Counted from the first letter of the stretch, positions 9,951-21,776 are shown. The stretch: DNA of 42,919 nucleotides from Diphasiastrum complanatum (GCA_029204225.1 MU834951.1:1-42919); one strand, 5' to 3'. Made by a program: numbers and translations. Notes: generated from the letters alone by a model not told the origin.

Positions 9951-11040
9951 ATGGTAGATAAAATAGATTATATTGAAATAGAAATAAATAAAGGTAAAAT
10001 TTTGAATTTATATAAACACCAATCAGACCAGGAACGTGAAGAGTATATATTACTTCTTCAGAAATACCAAAACGTATTTGCTTGGTCGATGGACGATTTA
10101 ATAGGAATACCAGTTAAATGGGACGAACATAGAATAGATCTTATTCAGGGAACAATACTTGTTAGGCAGTGCCATATAGATTGAATCCAAAGTATTCCTT
10201 GTTAGTTAAAGACGAATTGGATAGATGTCTTAGAGCGGGTATTATATATCTTGTTCTAAGCAGTGAGTGGGTGTCACCAATAGTTATAGTACCTAAGAAG
10301 AAGACGGGCAAGATTAGAGTTTGCCAAGATTTTAGAAAACTAAATGCTGCTACAACAAAGAATTATCATCCTCTGTCGTATACAGATACTATTCTTGACT
10401 AGGTAGCTGGTCATGAATGTTATAGCTTTTTAGATGGATTCTCAGGTTATAACCAAGTTTTTATAAAAGAGAAAGATAGATCCAAGAGCACTTTTACCAC
10501 TGATTGGAGGATGTACACATATACGCGAATGCCCTTTGGTCTTTGTAATGCACCTGCCACATCCCAACGTATGATGACGAACATTTTTCAAAAAAATTTA
10601 AGGAAGTTTCTAGAAATTTTTATGAATGACTTTTGTGTCTATTCATCAACTAAATACCATTTAGACGCATTAGAGAAGACATTGAGAAGATGTCAAGAGA
10701 CATCTCTTAAATTGCATCCAGCCAAGTGTTATTTTGGAATGAGGGAAGGCATCCTGTTAGGACATAAAATTTCAAAGGACGGTATACAAGCCGACATCGA
10801 AAAAGTAAAAATGATTTTAGAATTATTAGAACCAACTAATTTATGAGAGCTTAGAGGTTTTCTAGGACACGTAGGGTATTATCGTAGGATAATTAAGGAT
10901 TATGCCATAGTAGTAACTCCTTTAACAAGTTTATTAAAAAAGTCTGTTGAGTACCATTGGTCACAGGACCATCAGCAAGCTTTTGATAAACTAAAACAGT
11001 CATTAGCAGAAGCCAAAAGTTCCATGTATATGTAGACACA
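9951..11040 (+). pseudogene. Gypsy element C: reverse transcriptase
   Basis: This is the reverse transcriptase of element C, split over three frames. The first (9951-10184) ends YQNVFAWSMDDLIGIP. The second (10169-10402) carries EWVSPIVIVPKK and VCQDFRKLNAATTK. After a stop at 10400 the palm continues with FLDGFSGYNQV and then MPFGLCNAPAT in the frame from 10511. The active site that should be x-x-D-D reads MNDF, so one catalytic Asp is lost. The thumb (GFLGHVGYYRRII) follows another stop near 10843, and further damage lies near 11034. The ordering and the FAW motif are typical of plant gypsy elements of the Tat/Athila side; lineage is only suggested. Confidence 0.85.
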
Positions 11041-11224
11041 TCATCATTTGCAATAGGTGTAGTGCTTAGTCAGAAAGATGACCAAAATATAGATTACCCA
11101 ATTTATTATGCGGGTAGGCAACTCGCTGAACATCATCATTTGCAATAGGTGTAGTGCTTAGTCAGAAAGATGACCAAAATATAGATTACCCAATTTATTA
11201 TGCGAGTAGGCAACTCGCTGCATC
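11041..11224 (+). repeat. 92-bp tandem duplication in element C RNase H
   Basis: Bases from 11041 (TCATCATTTGCAATAGG...) repeat from 11133 with about one difference (GCGGGTAGG versus GCGAGTAGG). The period is 92 bp, not a multiple of three, so the duplication shifts the reading frame. Confidence 0.9.
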
Positions 11225-11955
11225 AGAAAAGAACTATTCTGCTACAAAACGGGAAGCACTAGGAATGATTTATTCAGTTAAGAAATTTAGACATTATCTT
11301 TTAGGATACCCTTTCGTTTTTTATGTAAATCACTATGCATTGAAACATTTAGTGAATAAACCTGATCTTTCGGGTAGGGTAGCTAGATGGGTATTGTTAT
11401 TAGATGAGTTTAATTATGAAGTAGAATTAAGAAGAGGCAAGAATCATCAAAATGCTGATTATATATCCAGCCTCCAAACAAAGAATCAGATGAACCCATT
11501 TCTGAATAATTTTTGAATGAACATATAATGCGTATTCAATCGGAAACATCAATTTATATGGACATTATTAATTTTTTACAAGACCAGATTTATCCTGAAC
11601 AATTTATTAAACAACAAAAAACTGTTTTTCTTTCAAAAGTAGGACCTTATACGATTATAAATAGAATATTGTATAAATTAGGAGCTAACGATAGCCTCCG
11701 CCGATGTTTAGGACCAACCGAGACGACCGTTGTAATAAGTGCATTATATAAGGAAGATTCGGGGGGTCACTATGCTCTTAAAACTACCATCTATAGAGAT
11801 GTTAGAATATTCATTCAGAAATGTGATGCTTGTCAGAGGATGGGGAAACCCAGCTTCGCGATGCATTGGCAGCTTGCTCCAATTATTTTCTTGGCGCCTT
11901 TTGAGAAGTGGGGGATAGATTTTGTAGGGCCTATCCAACCAATCACCCATATTTA
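11133..11955 (+). pseudogene. Gypsy element C: RNase H and truncated integrase
   Basis: RNase H is in frame 11154-11516, with YASRQLAASEKNYSATKREALGMIY (catalytic Glu) and FYVNHYALKHL, where the expected Asp is Asn. It ends HQNADYISSL. Integrase follows in frame 11513-11959, with the zinc-binding His pair side (GGHYALKTTIYRDV) and CDACQRMGK, then the core start FEKWGIDFVGP carrying the first catalytic Asp. Homology ends at about 11950, where copia 1 begins. The remaining two catalytic residues and the 3' LTR are missing from this locus. Confidence 0.85.
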
Positions 11956-13197
11956 TTAAGAAAGGTGATGAGATCCTAGCTCATGGATCTAGATATGGTG
12001 TCATCTTCAAGTTAAATTCTTATGAAAATGTAAATTTTTGTGAAATTGCTTTTATGTCTAAGGAGTTATGGCATAGGAGTTTGGGGCACCCCAACTACAA
12101 ATCTATGCTTTCTATGATAAAGAATGATAAAGCTATTGGCCTACCAAGATCACTTTCCAATGATATCAAGCCATGTGAGACTTGTGCTATTGCAAAATCA
12201 CATAAAAAGCCATATCAAAAGTCTTCTATCAAGACTTCTCATCCTTTGGAATTAATACATTCAGATGTTTGTTTTTCTTCCTCAAAAAGTATTGGTGGTG
12301 CTACTTGTTTTGTTACCTTCATTGATGATTTTACAAGATATACTTGGTTGTATCTTCTTTCTTCAAAAGCTATGGTGTTTGAACACTTCCTAGTTTTCAA
12401 AGCTTAGGTTGAGAAACAGTTTTCTTTCAAAGTTCAAGTTTTGAGATGTGATGGTGGAGTGAATACATCTCCAACAAGTTCTATGATTATTGTGAGGTTG
12501 AAGGAATTAAGAGAGAATTTTCTTGTGTTTATTTCCCATCTCAAAATGGGGTTGCCAAAAGGAAAAATCGATCTCTATGTGAATGTGTTAAAGAAATTCG
12601 TATTGGAGCTTCTTTGTGTATTGAATATTGGAGAGAAGCAATAAATTGTGCAAATTATTTATGCAATAGATTACCTCACAATACACTTGCAGGAAGATCA
12701 CCATTTGAAATCTTGTTCAAGAAGAAACCTAAGGTTGATCACCTTAGAGTTTTTGAATGTGCTTGCTTTGTTCATGTACCCTTGGAAACAAGGAAAACAG
12801 ATGATCCAAATTCAATTAAAGGGATCATGGTTGGATACTCATCCAACAAAAAGGCACACAGAATTTATATTCCCTCTACCTCAATTACAATTGAGAATAG
12901 AGATGTTATTTTTCATGAGAATCAAAATACATCTTTGATGAGGCCGAGATCAAAGATTCTCAAAAAGATTCTCCTATCATCACCCTTGAAGAATATCATG
13001 GAGGGATGGGGCCGAGAATTGAGGAGGAGTCACCTCGAGTCTTCTCACCAAGGAGATCACTAAGAGAAAGATCCGAGCCTAAGAGGCTCTCATATGGAGA
13101 TAAAGGCAAACAAGTGGAACTTAACTCCATAATTATGTATATTTTGTTTCACATGAAGAGCCAAAGGATGTACATGAAGCACTCAACTCAAAAGAAT
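11955..13197 (+). pseudogene. Copia 1: pre-integrase and integrase, 5'-truncated
   Basis: A Ty1/copia body starts abruptly at about 11955 in the gag-pre-integrase domain (DEILAHGSRYG), without LTR, PBS, gag or protease. The zinc-binding site is intact (LWHRSLGHPN, then CETCAIAKSHK). The core has LIHSDVC and FIDDFTRYTW, giving the first Asp. The second catalytic motif is altered to CDGGVN, and the frame stops at 12405 and shifts repeatedly from 12441 to 12644. From 12614 the C-terminal part (CANYLCNRLP, VDHLRVFECACFVH, GYSSNKKAH) reads again to 13063. The sequence belongs to the same family as copia 2 at 23-26 kb. Confidence 0.85.
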
Positions 13198-14691
13198 GGT
13201 TTCTAGCCATGAAGGAGGAATATGATGCATTGATTGCCAACAAAACATGGGAGCTTGTGGATCTTCCATCCAACAAGCACACTATTGGTTGCAAATGAGT
13301 GTTTCGAGTATATAATCAAGATGGCACAATCGACAAGTATAAGGCAAGACTTTGTGTAAAGGGTTGCCCAAGTTTATGGACTTGATTATGAGGACACTTT
13401 TGCTCCTGTTGCAAAGATGGTATCAATTAGAATTCTCATTTCCATTGCTTGTTTTGTCAAATGGCAAGTTTTTCAAGTAGATGTCTCAAATACTTTTTAA
13501 ATGGATATCTAGAAGTAGAAATTTATATGGAACAACCCCTTGGGTTCATCAAAGACAAGACCAAAGTTTGCTTGCTCTTCAAAAGTCTCTATGGACTAAA
13601 GCAAGCACCAAGATCATGGTATTCTGGACTTAATACTTTTCTTATCTCACTAGGATTCAATCTTAGTGACTATGATACTTCCTTGTATATCAAGTTCTAT
13701 GCTAGTGATATTGTCATTCTTCTAATTTATGTTGATGATATTAACCTACAAGAATTTGTATCAATTTAGTTGAAGAAACTAAAATTGCACTTGGAGGAGA
13801 ATTCAAGATACAAGACCTTGGAAGACTCCATTACATCTTAGGATTAGAGATTGACTTTCATAATGAAAAAGTTTTTGTTTGTCAATCCAAGTATGCTCTT
13901 TCAATGTTGAAAAAGTTTAATATGCTAGATTGTAAGAGTGTTGGTACTCCTATGGAGCATATTGTAAAAGACCCTAATAAAGGTGATGAAAGATCCTTCG
14001 TGGACATCGCTCTTTTTAGGAGTCTTATAGGCTCCTTAATTTGGCTTATCATAACTAGACCTGATGTAAGTTTTAGTGTTCATAAGTTAAGCCAAGTCAT
14101 GCAAAATCCTACTATTCATCATTGGAAAATGGCCAGAAGAGTACTTAGGTACATATCTTCAACCTATGATTATGGTTTGTTATACAAAAGTGAAGATCTT
14201 TCTATTGTTGGCTATTTTGACTTGGATTTTGCAAGTGAAAAAGTGGATCGGAAATCTACAAGTGCATATGTCATATACCTTGGAGGAAACTTAATATCTT
14301 GGCTTTCTAAAAAGAAAGATACCATATCACTCTCATCTTGTGAAGCTGAATATAAGGCACTTACTACTACAACAAAAGAAGTGCTTTGGATCAAGAGGTT
14401 GCTTTTGGAGCTAAAACTATCAAGGAAGATGATCTACCATTGATCATATGTGACAAAATTTTGGCACAAGCCCTTGCAAACAATCCAATATTTCGTGCAA
14501 GGAGCAAACATATCGAAATTGCACATCACTTTGTGAGAGAGAAGCTCATTGGAGGAGAAATCTATTTGGAGCACATCGACACATCATCATGTATTGCAGA
14601 TTTGCTCACCAAACCCTTGAGCAAAAATTCCTTCATCAAGCATAGAGCCAATCTTGGATTGATTCCAAGATCCATGTTCAAGTCAACATAG
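13198..14691 (+). pseudogene. Copia 1: reverse transcriptase and RNase H
   Basis: RT starts in a broken frame near 13205 (MKEEYDALIANKTWELVD, then a stop in GCK-x-VF). From 13449 it reads through FLNGYLEVEIYMEQP, SLYGLKQAPRSWY and the active site LIYVDDI, then stops at 13767. After more frame damage, the connection and RNase H read well from 13904, with TRPDVSFSVHKLSQ, GYFDLDFA (catalytic Asp), SLSSCEAEYKAL (catalytic Glu) and, after a frame change near 14440, ARSKHIEIAHHFVREK and ADLLTKPLSKN. It ends at the natural C-terminus at 14691. No 3' LTR follows; homology is lost by about 14790, where element E begins. Confidence 0.87.
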
Positions 14692-14775
14692 ATTTATTTT
14701 TAGGAGTCTTTAAAAATGAAAAATCATCTATCTTGAATTTAGGCTTTGGCAAAGTAAGTACAAGTGGGACTTTGT

Positions 14776-15639
14776 TCAAAGTAGGTATAAGTGGAAAATG
14801 GCACCATGTGGCTCACGTTGAGCTTGGGATAATTGGATTGTGACATCCTCGATCGTATAGTCGTTAAAGTATGCAGGGACAACATGGGCTGGAGATTCAA
14901 GGGGGGCCTTACCTTTCACCTGCCAGGATGGTGATTGGGAACGTTCGGGGTTTGGCATAGGGATAGAAGCATAGCAGGAACTTCCCTAACAGTTGTGAAG
15001 TCACCAGGCGGCTGAATTTGAAGTGATTTTTTCATCTTTTCTTTCATAGCATGGCCACATGGTTGAGGCTTTGGCTGTGGGGAGGTGTGTGGATGAGGAA
15101 TAGGTGGTACGTCATGGAGGATCTTGTCATCAATTTGAAAGATGGTCTCCTCCTCACGGAGATCCCATGGATAGTTTGGGCATTTAACACGGTAGAATTT
15201 TGTATCAAGCTTTTCAACTGTAACCTTGGCAACCGGTTCCACCTTTGAAGCATGTTGTGGATAGGCCCTAAGTGGAAGTGCCTCCATGTAATTGAGGATT
15301 TGAATATAAAAAATGTCCAAATCTTCTGGACAGTTCTGAATTTGTGATATTACCTATGAATAAATCTTCTGATTCATTAGTAGGTAGCCATACAACATTT
15401 AGTAACTCATCATTGTGTGAAAGAATATCAATAAAATTCACATTGATGATAGGTGTATCAAAATCAGGTAATTGATCATGATTGATCGAGAGTGGAGAGG
15501 TACAATCATCCTGATGATGAGCACAATAATCGGTATTAACACAATCAATGGTAGCTAAACTGTAACTCCAATTCATGATATCAGTAGTGGTGGTCGAGGA
15601 CCCTTTGTCATGAATGCATGCAGGTTTGAGTCTGTCCGT
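14776..15639 (-). pseudogene. Gypsy element E: region after the protease
   Basis: Two overlapping open frames (15576-15268 and 15320-14916) plus a short one (14958-14776) read as continuous low-complexity polyprotein, acidic then Pro-rich, with VWLPTNESEDLF and PNYPWDLREEETIF. This is the spacer between protease and RT in gypsy elements of this type. Gypsy M at 36 kb has a comparable spacer (INVAWLSTKA). RT itself is missing, because the element is cut off at about 14800 against copia 1. Confidence 0.55.
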
Positions 15640-16226
15640 TGAATCTATGGTGACAGAACTGTCATGATTTCCAATAGTGACTCGGCCTTTGCTCCAGTCA
15701 TGAACGACTCTTGCATTGGTGAGCCATGGACAACCAAGTAGTAATTCATAGGAATAGGCATTACTTGGAATATCAAGAACTACGAGATCGACGGAAAACT
15801 TTAGATCTCATAGTTTGATCAGCACTTGTGGAAGGAAACCCGTAGGTCAGACCACACTTTGATCAACCATCCTAAGCTAACAAGTGGGTTTGGCAAGCTT
15901 GTCTCTCAGATTCCATTCTAGCATGAGGGATGTGGAAATGATATTGACACCTGGGCCACCATCGAGAACCACTAAAATGTCATGGGATTGGTGATGGGTA
16001 GCTGAGATTTTGATGTTGCCTCATTCACTGAGTGGATTGGTTAAGTGTAAGGGCATTTCAGGCAACTCATCAGGGTTGGTGGTGTCATTGGATTGGATCT
16101 AGTATTTCCATTTGCCAGCATGCTTCCAAAGAACCTGGACAGGAAGAGTGACATTGGCTTGCAGTAAATCTCCCCAGACTTCAGTACCTTCAAGGGTTCT
16201 GCTTTCAAAAGACTTGTGAGGTACTT
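15640..16226 (-). pseudogene. Gypsy element E: aspartic protease
   Basis: Retropepsin domain on the minus strand. The active site at about 15975-15950 reads VVLDGGPGVNIIS, with Gly where Ser/Thr is usual after the catalytic Asp. Several stops interrupt the middle. The C-terminal half is clear, with DLVVLDIPSNAYSYELLLG followed by CPWLTNARVVHDWSKG, the LLG-x-PWL motif of plant gypsy proteases. Before the active site the frame carries a short linker from gag, and no zinc knuckle is visible between gag and protease, so that part was probably deleted. Confidence 0.75.
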
Positions 16227-16655
16227 TTATGGCCATCGTTCGGTGATAGATTTATCAACACGTTCTACTTTGAGACATTTAAAATGCTCAATGTAGTTTC
16301 GAACAGACTCTTCGCGACGCATCTTGATATGGGTAATTTGGATGAATGGACTCTGAGTCAGTTTGGATGGTTTGAAACACTTCATGAGAGCATCCTTGAG
16401 GGTGGTCCAAGAAGCAAGATCAAGAGCTTTGAGATTAAGATACCACTCTTTGCCTATTCCATAGGATACCATGGGAAATAGGTAAAGCTTTTCAGTTTCT
16501 GAGGTATCTCCATAAAAATGGCATGCATTATCAAAGTCTTGGAAAAATCAAACTGGGTCAGATTCTCCATCGTACTTTGGTGCATCAACTAGTGGAATTT
16601 TGTGTTCTAGTCATGGAGTCATAGGGTTGGAAGATTCAGTACAATCACGAGACAT
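16227..16655 (-). pseudogene. Gypsy element E: gag
   Basis: The likely start is an ATG at 16655-16653, followed by a stop at about 16609 and another near 16560. The core frame 16472-16227 holds the retrotransposon gag fold, with GIGKEWYLNL, SWTTLKDALMKCFKPS and ESVRNYIEHFKCLKVERVD. It stops at 16227 in the frame used, and the frame of the protease follows immediately. The C-terminal knuckle region is missing. Confidence 0.75.
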
Positions 16656-17511
16656 GATGCAAAGTGTGGATGAGAGTAACAGCACAGATGATCAGGTTAG
16701 TATTGTTCTTGGCAAAAGACAAAAAGACAGTTTGCCTATAGAATGGAGAGTGCTGGACAAAAAACTGCTATTTCTGGCTATAATAGAATTCGCGAACAGG
16801 TTGAGAAATCGTGGAGAGGCAAATAAATCAAACTGCAGGACTCGCGAATTCTGACAAGGAGTGTTGTTTGTCATAATATTGATTTTTTTATATTTTTGGA
16901 AAAAAATTTGTATTGTTAGAATTCGCGGGTGGGACAGAGAATTTGTGCTCACTGAGGACGATTTTGTAGGCTGGATGGCGATTTCTGATACAGAGGTTTT
17001 ATTGACAAATAGGGAATATGAGAAAAAATATAACTTTCTAACAGAAAACAAGCAAAATCTTTGAGACAGAATTCGCAAAGCTGCTGGAGGACTGATCTTG
17101 AGTAGATCTAGCCTTAGTGAAACCTTTGAATTCTAGAAAAAAGATTTGGGTGAGAAATAAGGGATTTTCACAGTATATCAGGCTATTTTCTCATAATGTG
17201 ATCCTGGTCAGAATTCATGGAGGTGATAAAATGCAATATCAGGGTCTGTTAGGGCTGCAGACAGACCGACGGATTCTGATATACCTGTTTGGTTCAAAAA
17301 AAAGACTTGGGTCACTTCTTTTCAAAGAGAATGCCCAAGTTGACTCTTTTGTTGCTTCTCCCTGACTTGATAAGTTGCTCCGCAGCTCGTGTAGGACCTG
17401 GAGAGAAGACTCGTGGTGTGGTTGGAAGATAGAAAGCATGCAAACAAGCAAACACACAACACGGAGGCGAAAAAAAAAAGACAAAGAAGCTAGGTAAAAA
17501 ATGCTTAAAAA
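16656..17511 (-). other. Leader of gypsy element E
   Basis: Non-coding sequence between the PBS (17512-17527) and the gag start (16655), about 855 bp. The open frames here on both strands (for example 16861-17064 and 17117-17365 on +) have no recognisable content. The sequence GAATTCGC recurs several times (about 16788, 16844, 16919, 17069), which may be a loosely repeated leader element. Confidence 0.5.
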
Positions 17512-17527
17512 GCAGCAACGGCGCCAA
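17512..17527 (-). other. Primer-binding site of element E (tRNA-Asp type)
   Basis: The minus strand reads TTGGCGCCGTTGCTGC. It matches the tRNA-Asp-complementary PBS of plant gypsy elements exactly over its first 13 bases. It abuts the LTR edge at 17528. Confidence 0.75.
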
Positions 17528-18021
17528 TGTTGGAAGTAAATCTGATTTGTATATGTTGGCTAGATCTACTCATGATGTAGTGTAGTATAGAGAGGATCGT
17601 ACACTTTCTAAGTTTCTACCAGGCTTCAAATGAGAATGCAGAAATGGAAACAATGACGGAAGCACTAAGGCTTAACCAACTAGTGCTTGAAATGGAAATG
17701 AAACTAACTAAGAGGACAAAAACAAAACCTCTAAGGCTTACTCAAGGTGATTAAGCTAAATCCTAAATTAGCACCCAAAGGGACTGAAATGATAGATTGC
17801 GGGTAAACTAAGCATAAATCGACTAAAAACATGCCACAATAAAAGAACCAATGAAAGGAAGCTATTTTATTATTATTTAAGCTTCTACTCATGGGCTTAC
17901 AAAACACATGCCACGACGGAAGTTTATTAACAGACACTCATATGTGGACTTACAAAACACATGCCACGGAGTTCTATTTCTTTCTCTTTTATTTTTCTTT
18001 GTGTTAGCACAGATGCTAACA
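17528..18021 (-). repeat. 5' LTR of gypsy element E
   Basis: On the + strand this runs from TGTTGGAAG to GATGCTAACA, so it has TG/CA ends with a short imperfect inverted terminus (TGTTGG/TGTTAG). The PBS lies directly against its inner end. Its outer end at 18021 abuts a copia LTR remnant. Inside it the 20-base sequence CTTACAAAACACATGCCACG is repeated at 17896 and 17949. No second LTR copy survives in the window. Confidence 0.6.
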
Positions 18022-18385
18022 GAAGAGATACATTCTCTCTCTCTCTCTCTCATCTCATTCCATGCTTATTCATGAGTTTTCTTGGGTTCATCTATCCATT
18101 GGTGCACTATATTGGTGATATTTTGAAATCTTGTGTATAGATTGCTCATATTTTGTTATATTCAGATCCACATGTGTGAAATACAGTAGCTTACTATTTT
18201 TTTATGGAAAACAATTTCATTTCATCTTATGTTTGATGTTTGATCAGGTTCTTATTGAGTTTGCATCTATTTCGTAGAGTAGATGTTGATTGTTCTACAT
18301 TGGCAAGGTTGGTGATATTGTGTTGACTTTCAAACCAAAGATCAATAGATAGATATGGATCTTAAAAGGTCTGAAATTATTCACA
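18022..18385 (+). repeat. Copia LTR remnant (family of copia 4), 3' part
   Basis: This matches the LTR at 32290-32646 in the same orientation. Shared landmarks are the (CT)n run, TTGGGTTCAT/TTGGGTTCTA, CATTGGTGCACTAT, TGTGTGAAATACAGTAG, TTTGCATCT and the end TTCACA. The 5' part is missing because gypsy E's LTR lies across it. No PBS follows TTCACA, so this was a 3' LTR or a solo LTR. Confidence 0.75.
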
Positions 18386-19234
18386 AAAACCACGTACTCT
18401 AAACTATCTCTGAGTAACTGAAACTCTGACTGATGCACTTCCGCTGATAAGCAATACAATAAGTGTGAGTAATACTAAGCTCTAAGCTAAGATAGAAACG
18501 AAACCAGAAAAGAGCATGATGAAATGTTTGATGATCAGCTATTTATACTAAGCAATTGATGCATGTCCAGTAGTAGGACAACTATCAGGTTGTAGATCGC
18601 AATAGCCAGTTGGCCAAATTGAACTAGCACACATCCAGTTAGGACTTCCCGAAAATCTACTTACTAAACGGTTAGGGCAAGTCTTTAGCTTCAATTCAAG
18701 TGAAAAAATAATTGTCTTTCATCCAATAGTTCAGATGATGTTCAATAGGATGATGTCCGATAGTTCAAAGCCACCTGTGAGCGATACTCGTGTATTTCTG
18801 TAGACTATGTAGAAACACGAAGAAAACCGCAGAACTGGATATTAAGTATGATGAAGATTAAAGATTGATTATCTAGTTAGATAGAAGAATAATCTAACAT
18901 CATAGACTTCGAGAGAACTATAGTCAGCACTTTGTCTGATTCAAAACAACTTGTCTTCTTCTAGGAGATGTCTATGTAAATCTCTAGAGTAGAAGTAATG
19001 TTGAATCTTTCTATTCCTATGTAATTGGCAGAAGTCCCCTGGTAGAGGTAGTTCTTGTAGCCCTAACCCAGTCATGATAGTCTTGGCCCAGATCTTGTCC
19101 TAGTAGCACTTTGGAGTTGTATGGAGCATGTTGTTAACAGAATCCATGATTCATTTACTCTTATATAGAGTGATGTCTTGACTATGAACCCTTTGTTGTC
19201 AACTTCAATGGCTAAGTGTCCGGTCCTTATAGCA
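18386..19234. other. Unassigned sequence with a minus-strand TATA-like site
   Basis: No protein homology found. A minus-strand TATA-like sequence (AGTATAAATAGC, + strand about 18538-18549) suggests LTR promoter material. A + strand TTATATAGAG lies near 19161. This is probably decayed retroelement leader or LTR upstream of gag G. Confidence 0.3.
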
Positions 19235-20395
19235 TTGAATCATGTGGTTCCTAGCTGGATTACCACAAAGCATCAGAAGAGAACTGAAACGATGGGATCA
19301 ATACGCTACTTTGTAAGAGGCTATGGAAGATGCCATCAGGGAAGAGGATGAGGGAGCTGACGATGAATATCCATCCACCCATACTCCCACTCCCTCGATA
19401 GCATCATCATCATCGAATGCATCTGCTCTATCCACAGAACTACTGTTGGAGCAAATGACAAAATTACACAAACAATAGATGGAGCAACTTACGACGTAGT
19501 TTGACCAGAAACTAAAAGCCTTACAGGGAGCTGTAGCAGTAACACCACATCAACCGAAACCAAACCAGCTACGATATCCACGACAGGAGAATGTATGGTG
19601 TTCAGTGTGCACGCAAAACCATACAACAAACGAGTGTCCAGTCCTAAAGCAAAATCTAAGACTGACACATAGATTATGTCATCTGTGCAATGCAACATCG
19701 CACAATACGACATTTTGCCTGTTTAATCTCCAGATTGTTCAATAGAAGAGAAGTCTGTATCAGACTTCTTATCCATATCATCAAGGGGCACCAAACGCAG
19801 CACCGAGGTATGGCGCACCGAATCAGCAATAGCATATGGCCTTACCTGCACCACCAGGGCCAGCCAATCAACAGCCCATGTAAATCTGACAATAGCGGAA
19901 CTAGTGATGCAAGTATCACCTCAACCTGAGCAGCAGCAATGGTACGGACCAGATGAACCATTTATGGATCCTGCCATAAATGCATATATTGCAGCCTATG
20001 CAGCTCAAACTCAGCATCAAGGCGGGAGGAACTATGGCTGCTACAGATGTGGTGAAGGGTACAGAATTGCGGAATGTCCCTACAAGGGACAATATACATC
20101 CTTCTGTCGAGAATGTGATTATGGACATTGTTTCAAGAATTGTCCATTGAGACCTGGAACCAGTGCACCTCTCAGCTTCATTGCGGTACAACAACCAACT
20201 GTTCCAGCAGGGATGTCATTGGAAAGACAACAATTCCACACTCATGTGTTAGCCGTTACGCGAGCACATAAGAGGAAGGAAGCGGCTCCCTCACCACCAC
20301 CCTCGGTCATTGATGACCAACCCTCAACTTTAGCGCCATATCCAAATGTGAGGGAAGAAAGAAGACAGTACCAAAAAATACGACACTGGATATAG
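19235..20395 (+). pseudogene. Gypsy element G: C-terminal gag with four zinc-knuckle sites
   Basis: Reading begins FLAGLPQSIRRELKRWDQY near 19237, the end of a gag capsid fold, then an acidic and Ser-rich linker, a MEQLTT coiled segment, and four knuckle-like sites. These are CSVCTQNHTTNEC, CHLCNATSHNTTFC (canonical spacing), CYRCGEGYRIAEC (Tyr in place of His) and CRECDYGHCFKNC. Between the second and third is an Ala/Pro-rich stretch (APNAAPRYGAP). Several stops and frame changes occur (about 19300, 19480, 19740, 19900). Gypsy M at 36.3-36.8 kb carries the same landmarks, so G and M belong to one family. Nothing of protease or RT follows. Confidence 0.75.
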
Positions 20396-21496
20396 AAGAA
20401 TCACTTTTGGTGCACTCTGAACACTTTTTCCATTGCAATCACTCTGTTTTGTGGTACCGTACTTGTAGGTACAGTCTAGGTGCCCTTCGTTTGGAGTTCG
20501 TAGCCCTTCATTTGGGCCAAAACGAATAAAGGAGACAAAATGAAGGGCTTTTTAATTTTTGAGCTATTTCTTCAGAGTGAAGAAACTTCAAACTTCACCA
20601 GTGAAGGGACCCAGCTCCAACTTCGAAGTGAATTTTTTTAATGAAGTTCAAGGCCAGTTTACCTTTCAACTCCATTTAGCTTTCTTCAAGTCACCCTTCA
20701 AAGTTCATCTAATGGTTATCCTCAATCCAATGGCCCACAGCAGTTCTTGGAGAGTCGATCTTTACCACAGATCTATGTGAGTTTTAGACTAACGATTGTC
20801 CATGATCTGGCGCACTGAAACACTTCCCTCTAGCCGCGAGACACCATTCTACACCAAGTTGATGGCCGAACCAGACGTGCACAACCCTCCTCGCGGGTTT
20901 GTTCCTCCTTCATGAGCTATGGCAGCTTTAATGATTATGACCGCCCCTTTGGATCGTTCCATCGCTCTATTTGCTTGATGGCTATCCACGACCAACTATC
21001 AACCTTCTGTTCTCAACAGGGCGCCCATAGTTGTCAATTTATAGCATTGAAATCTGTCCAAAATGAAGAGAAATCAACAATTTTGAGCTTCCAAACCCTA
21101 GACCAAGGTTTTCCTTGGAAATATTGAACTTGGTTGATTGTTTACAGCTCTCTGACTGGCCAATCCTCTTCCTCTAAGGTTGCCCTACTGCAAGGAGTCT
21201 GATGCTTCAAACCGTTCTTAAAATGGTGTCCGTTTGAATGCACACCGATTGCAAACGCCAAGTAGCCTCCCTTTGGAATTTCAAAATTCCATTTGGCTAA
21301 GGTTCTGATTCAACCGACAACTCTTGTCTCTGAATCCTCAAACAGTCTCAAGCTCAGCAAGCCTCTGTGTGCTAGAATCTGTGCACCAGTGCTTCACTTC
21401 TGTCTACAACCCACCGTAAACCCCGAACTCTCAGAAGACTCTTCTCTCAAAGCTCTCTTCAACGGCGACACTGTACTACGTACACTCCCTGTGTGG
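20396..21496. other. Unassigned sequence
   Basis: No recognisable gene. The open frames here (20559-20780, 20912-21127, 21293-21502, all +) show no known motif. It includes the inverted repeat at 20502-20549. The sequence next to 21497 is probably the leader of a minus-strand retroelement, as a PBS-like site lies at its right edge. Confidence 0.3.
20502..20549. repeat. Inverted repeat, 12-bp arms
   Basis: AGCCCTTCATTT (20502-20513) and AAATGAAGGGCT (20538-20549) are exact reverse complements around a 24-base loop. A related phrase, GCCCTTCGTTT, lies just upstream at about 20482. The role is unknown. Confidence 0.55.
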
Positions 21497-21508
21497 CTTT
21501 GATACCAA
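21497..21508 (-). other. PBS-like site (initiator-Met tRNA type)
   Basis: The minus strand reads TGGTATCAAAGC, one base from the standard plant copia PBS TGGTATCAGAGC. A minus-strand LTR would lie to the right, from 21509. The expected CA end is not obvious there, so this assignment is tentative. Confidence 0.45.
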
Positions 21509-21776
21509 CTTAAAATTTGCTTCGAACAGGAACACAGATCATGCTACACAGTTACACAGACAGAAAACACTCTCCACACCAAGCTCACATAGCAACTATA
21601 TTTCTCAAAATGAAATTACACTGTACATATAGTTCTTCACTCAGGCAACCCATGCATGACCCAGGTTGTCGTTGACAGGATGCGTGTCCCGTCGACTCAC
21701 CTTGTGGCGAAGCCAACTGATCCTTATCGACTGATAGGCACAGTACAGTAACACAGTGATTCTACTTTAATTCTAA
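21509..21776 (-). repeat. Possible short LTR upstream of the minus-strand PBS
   Basis: This sits immediately upstream of the PBS-like site in minus orientation. A minus-strand TGTTACTGTACTG at about 21753 could be the LTR start, giving about 245 bp. I see no second copy and no clear CA end, so it could also be unrelated sequence. Confidence 0.25.
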
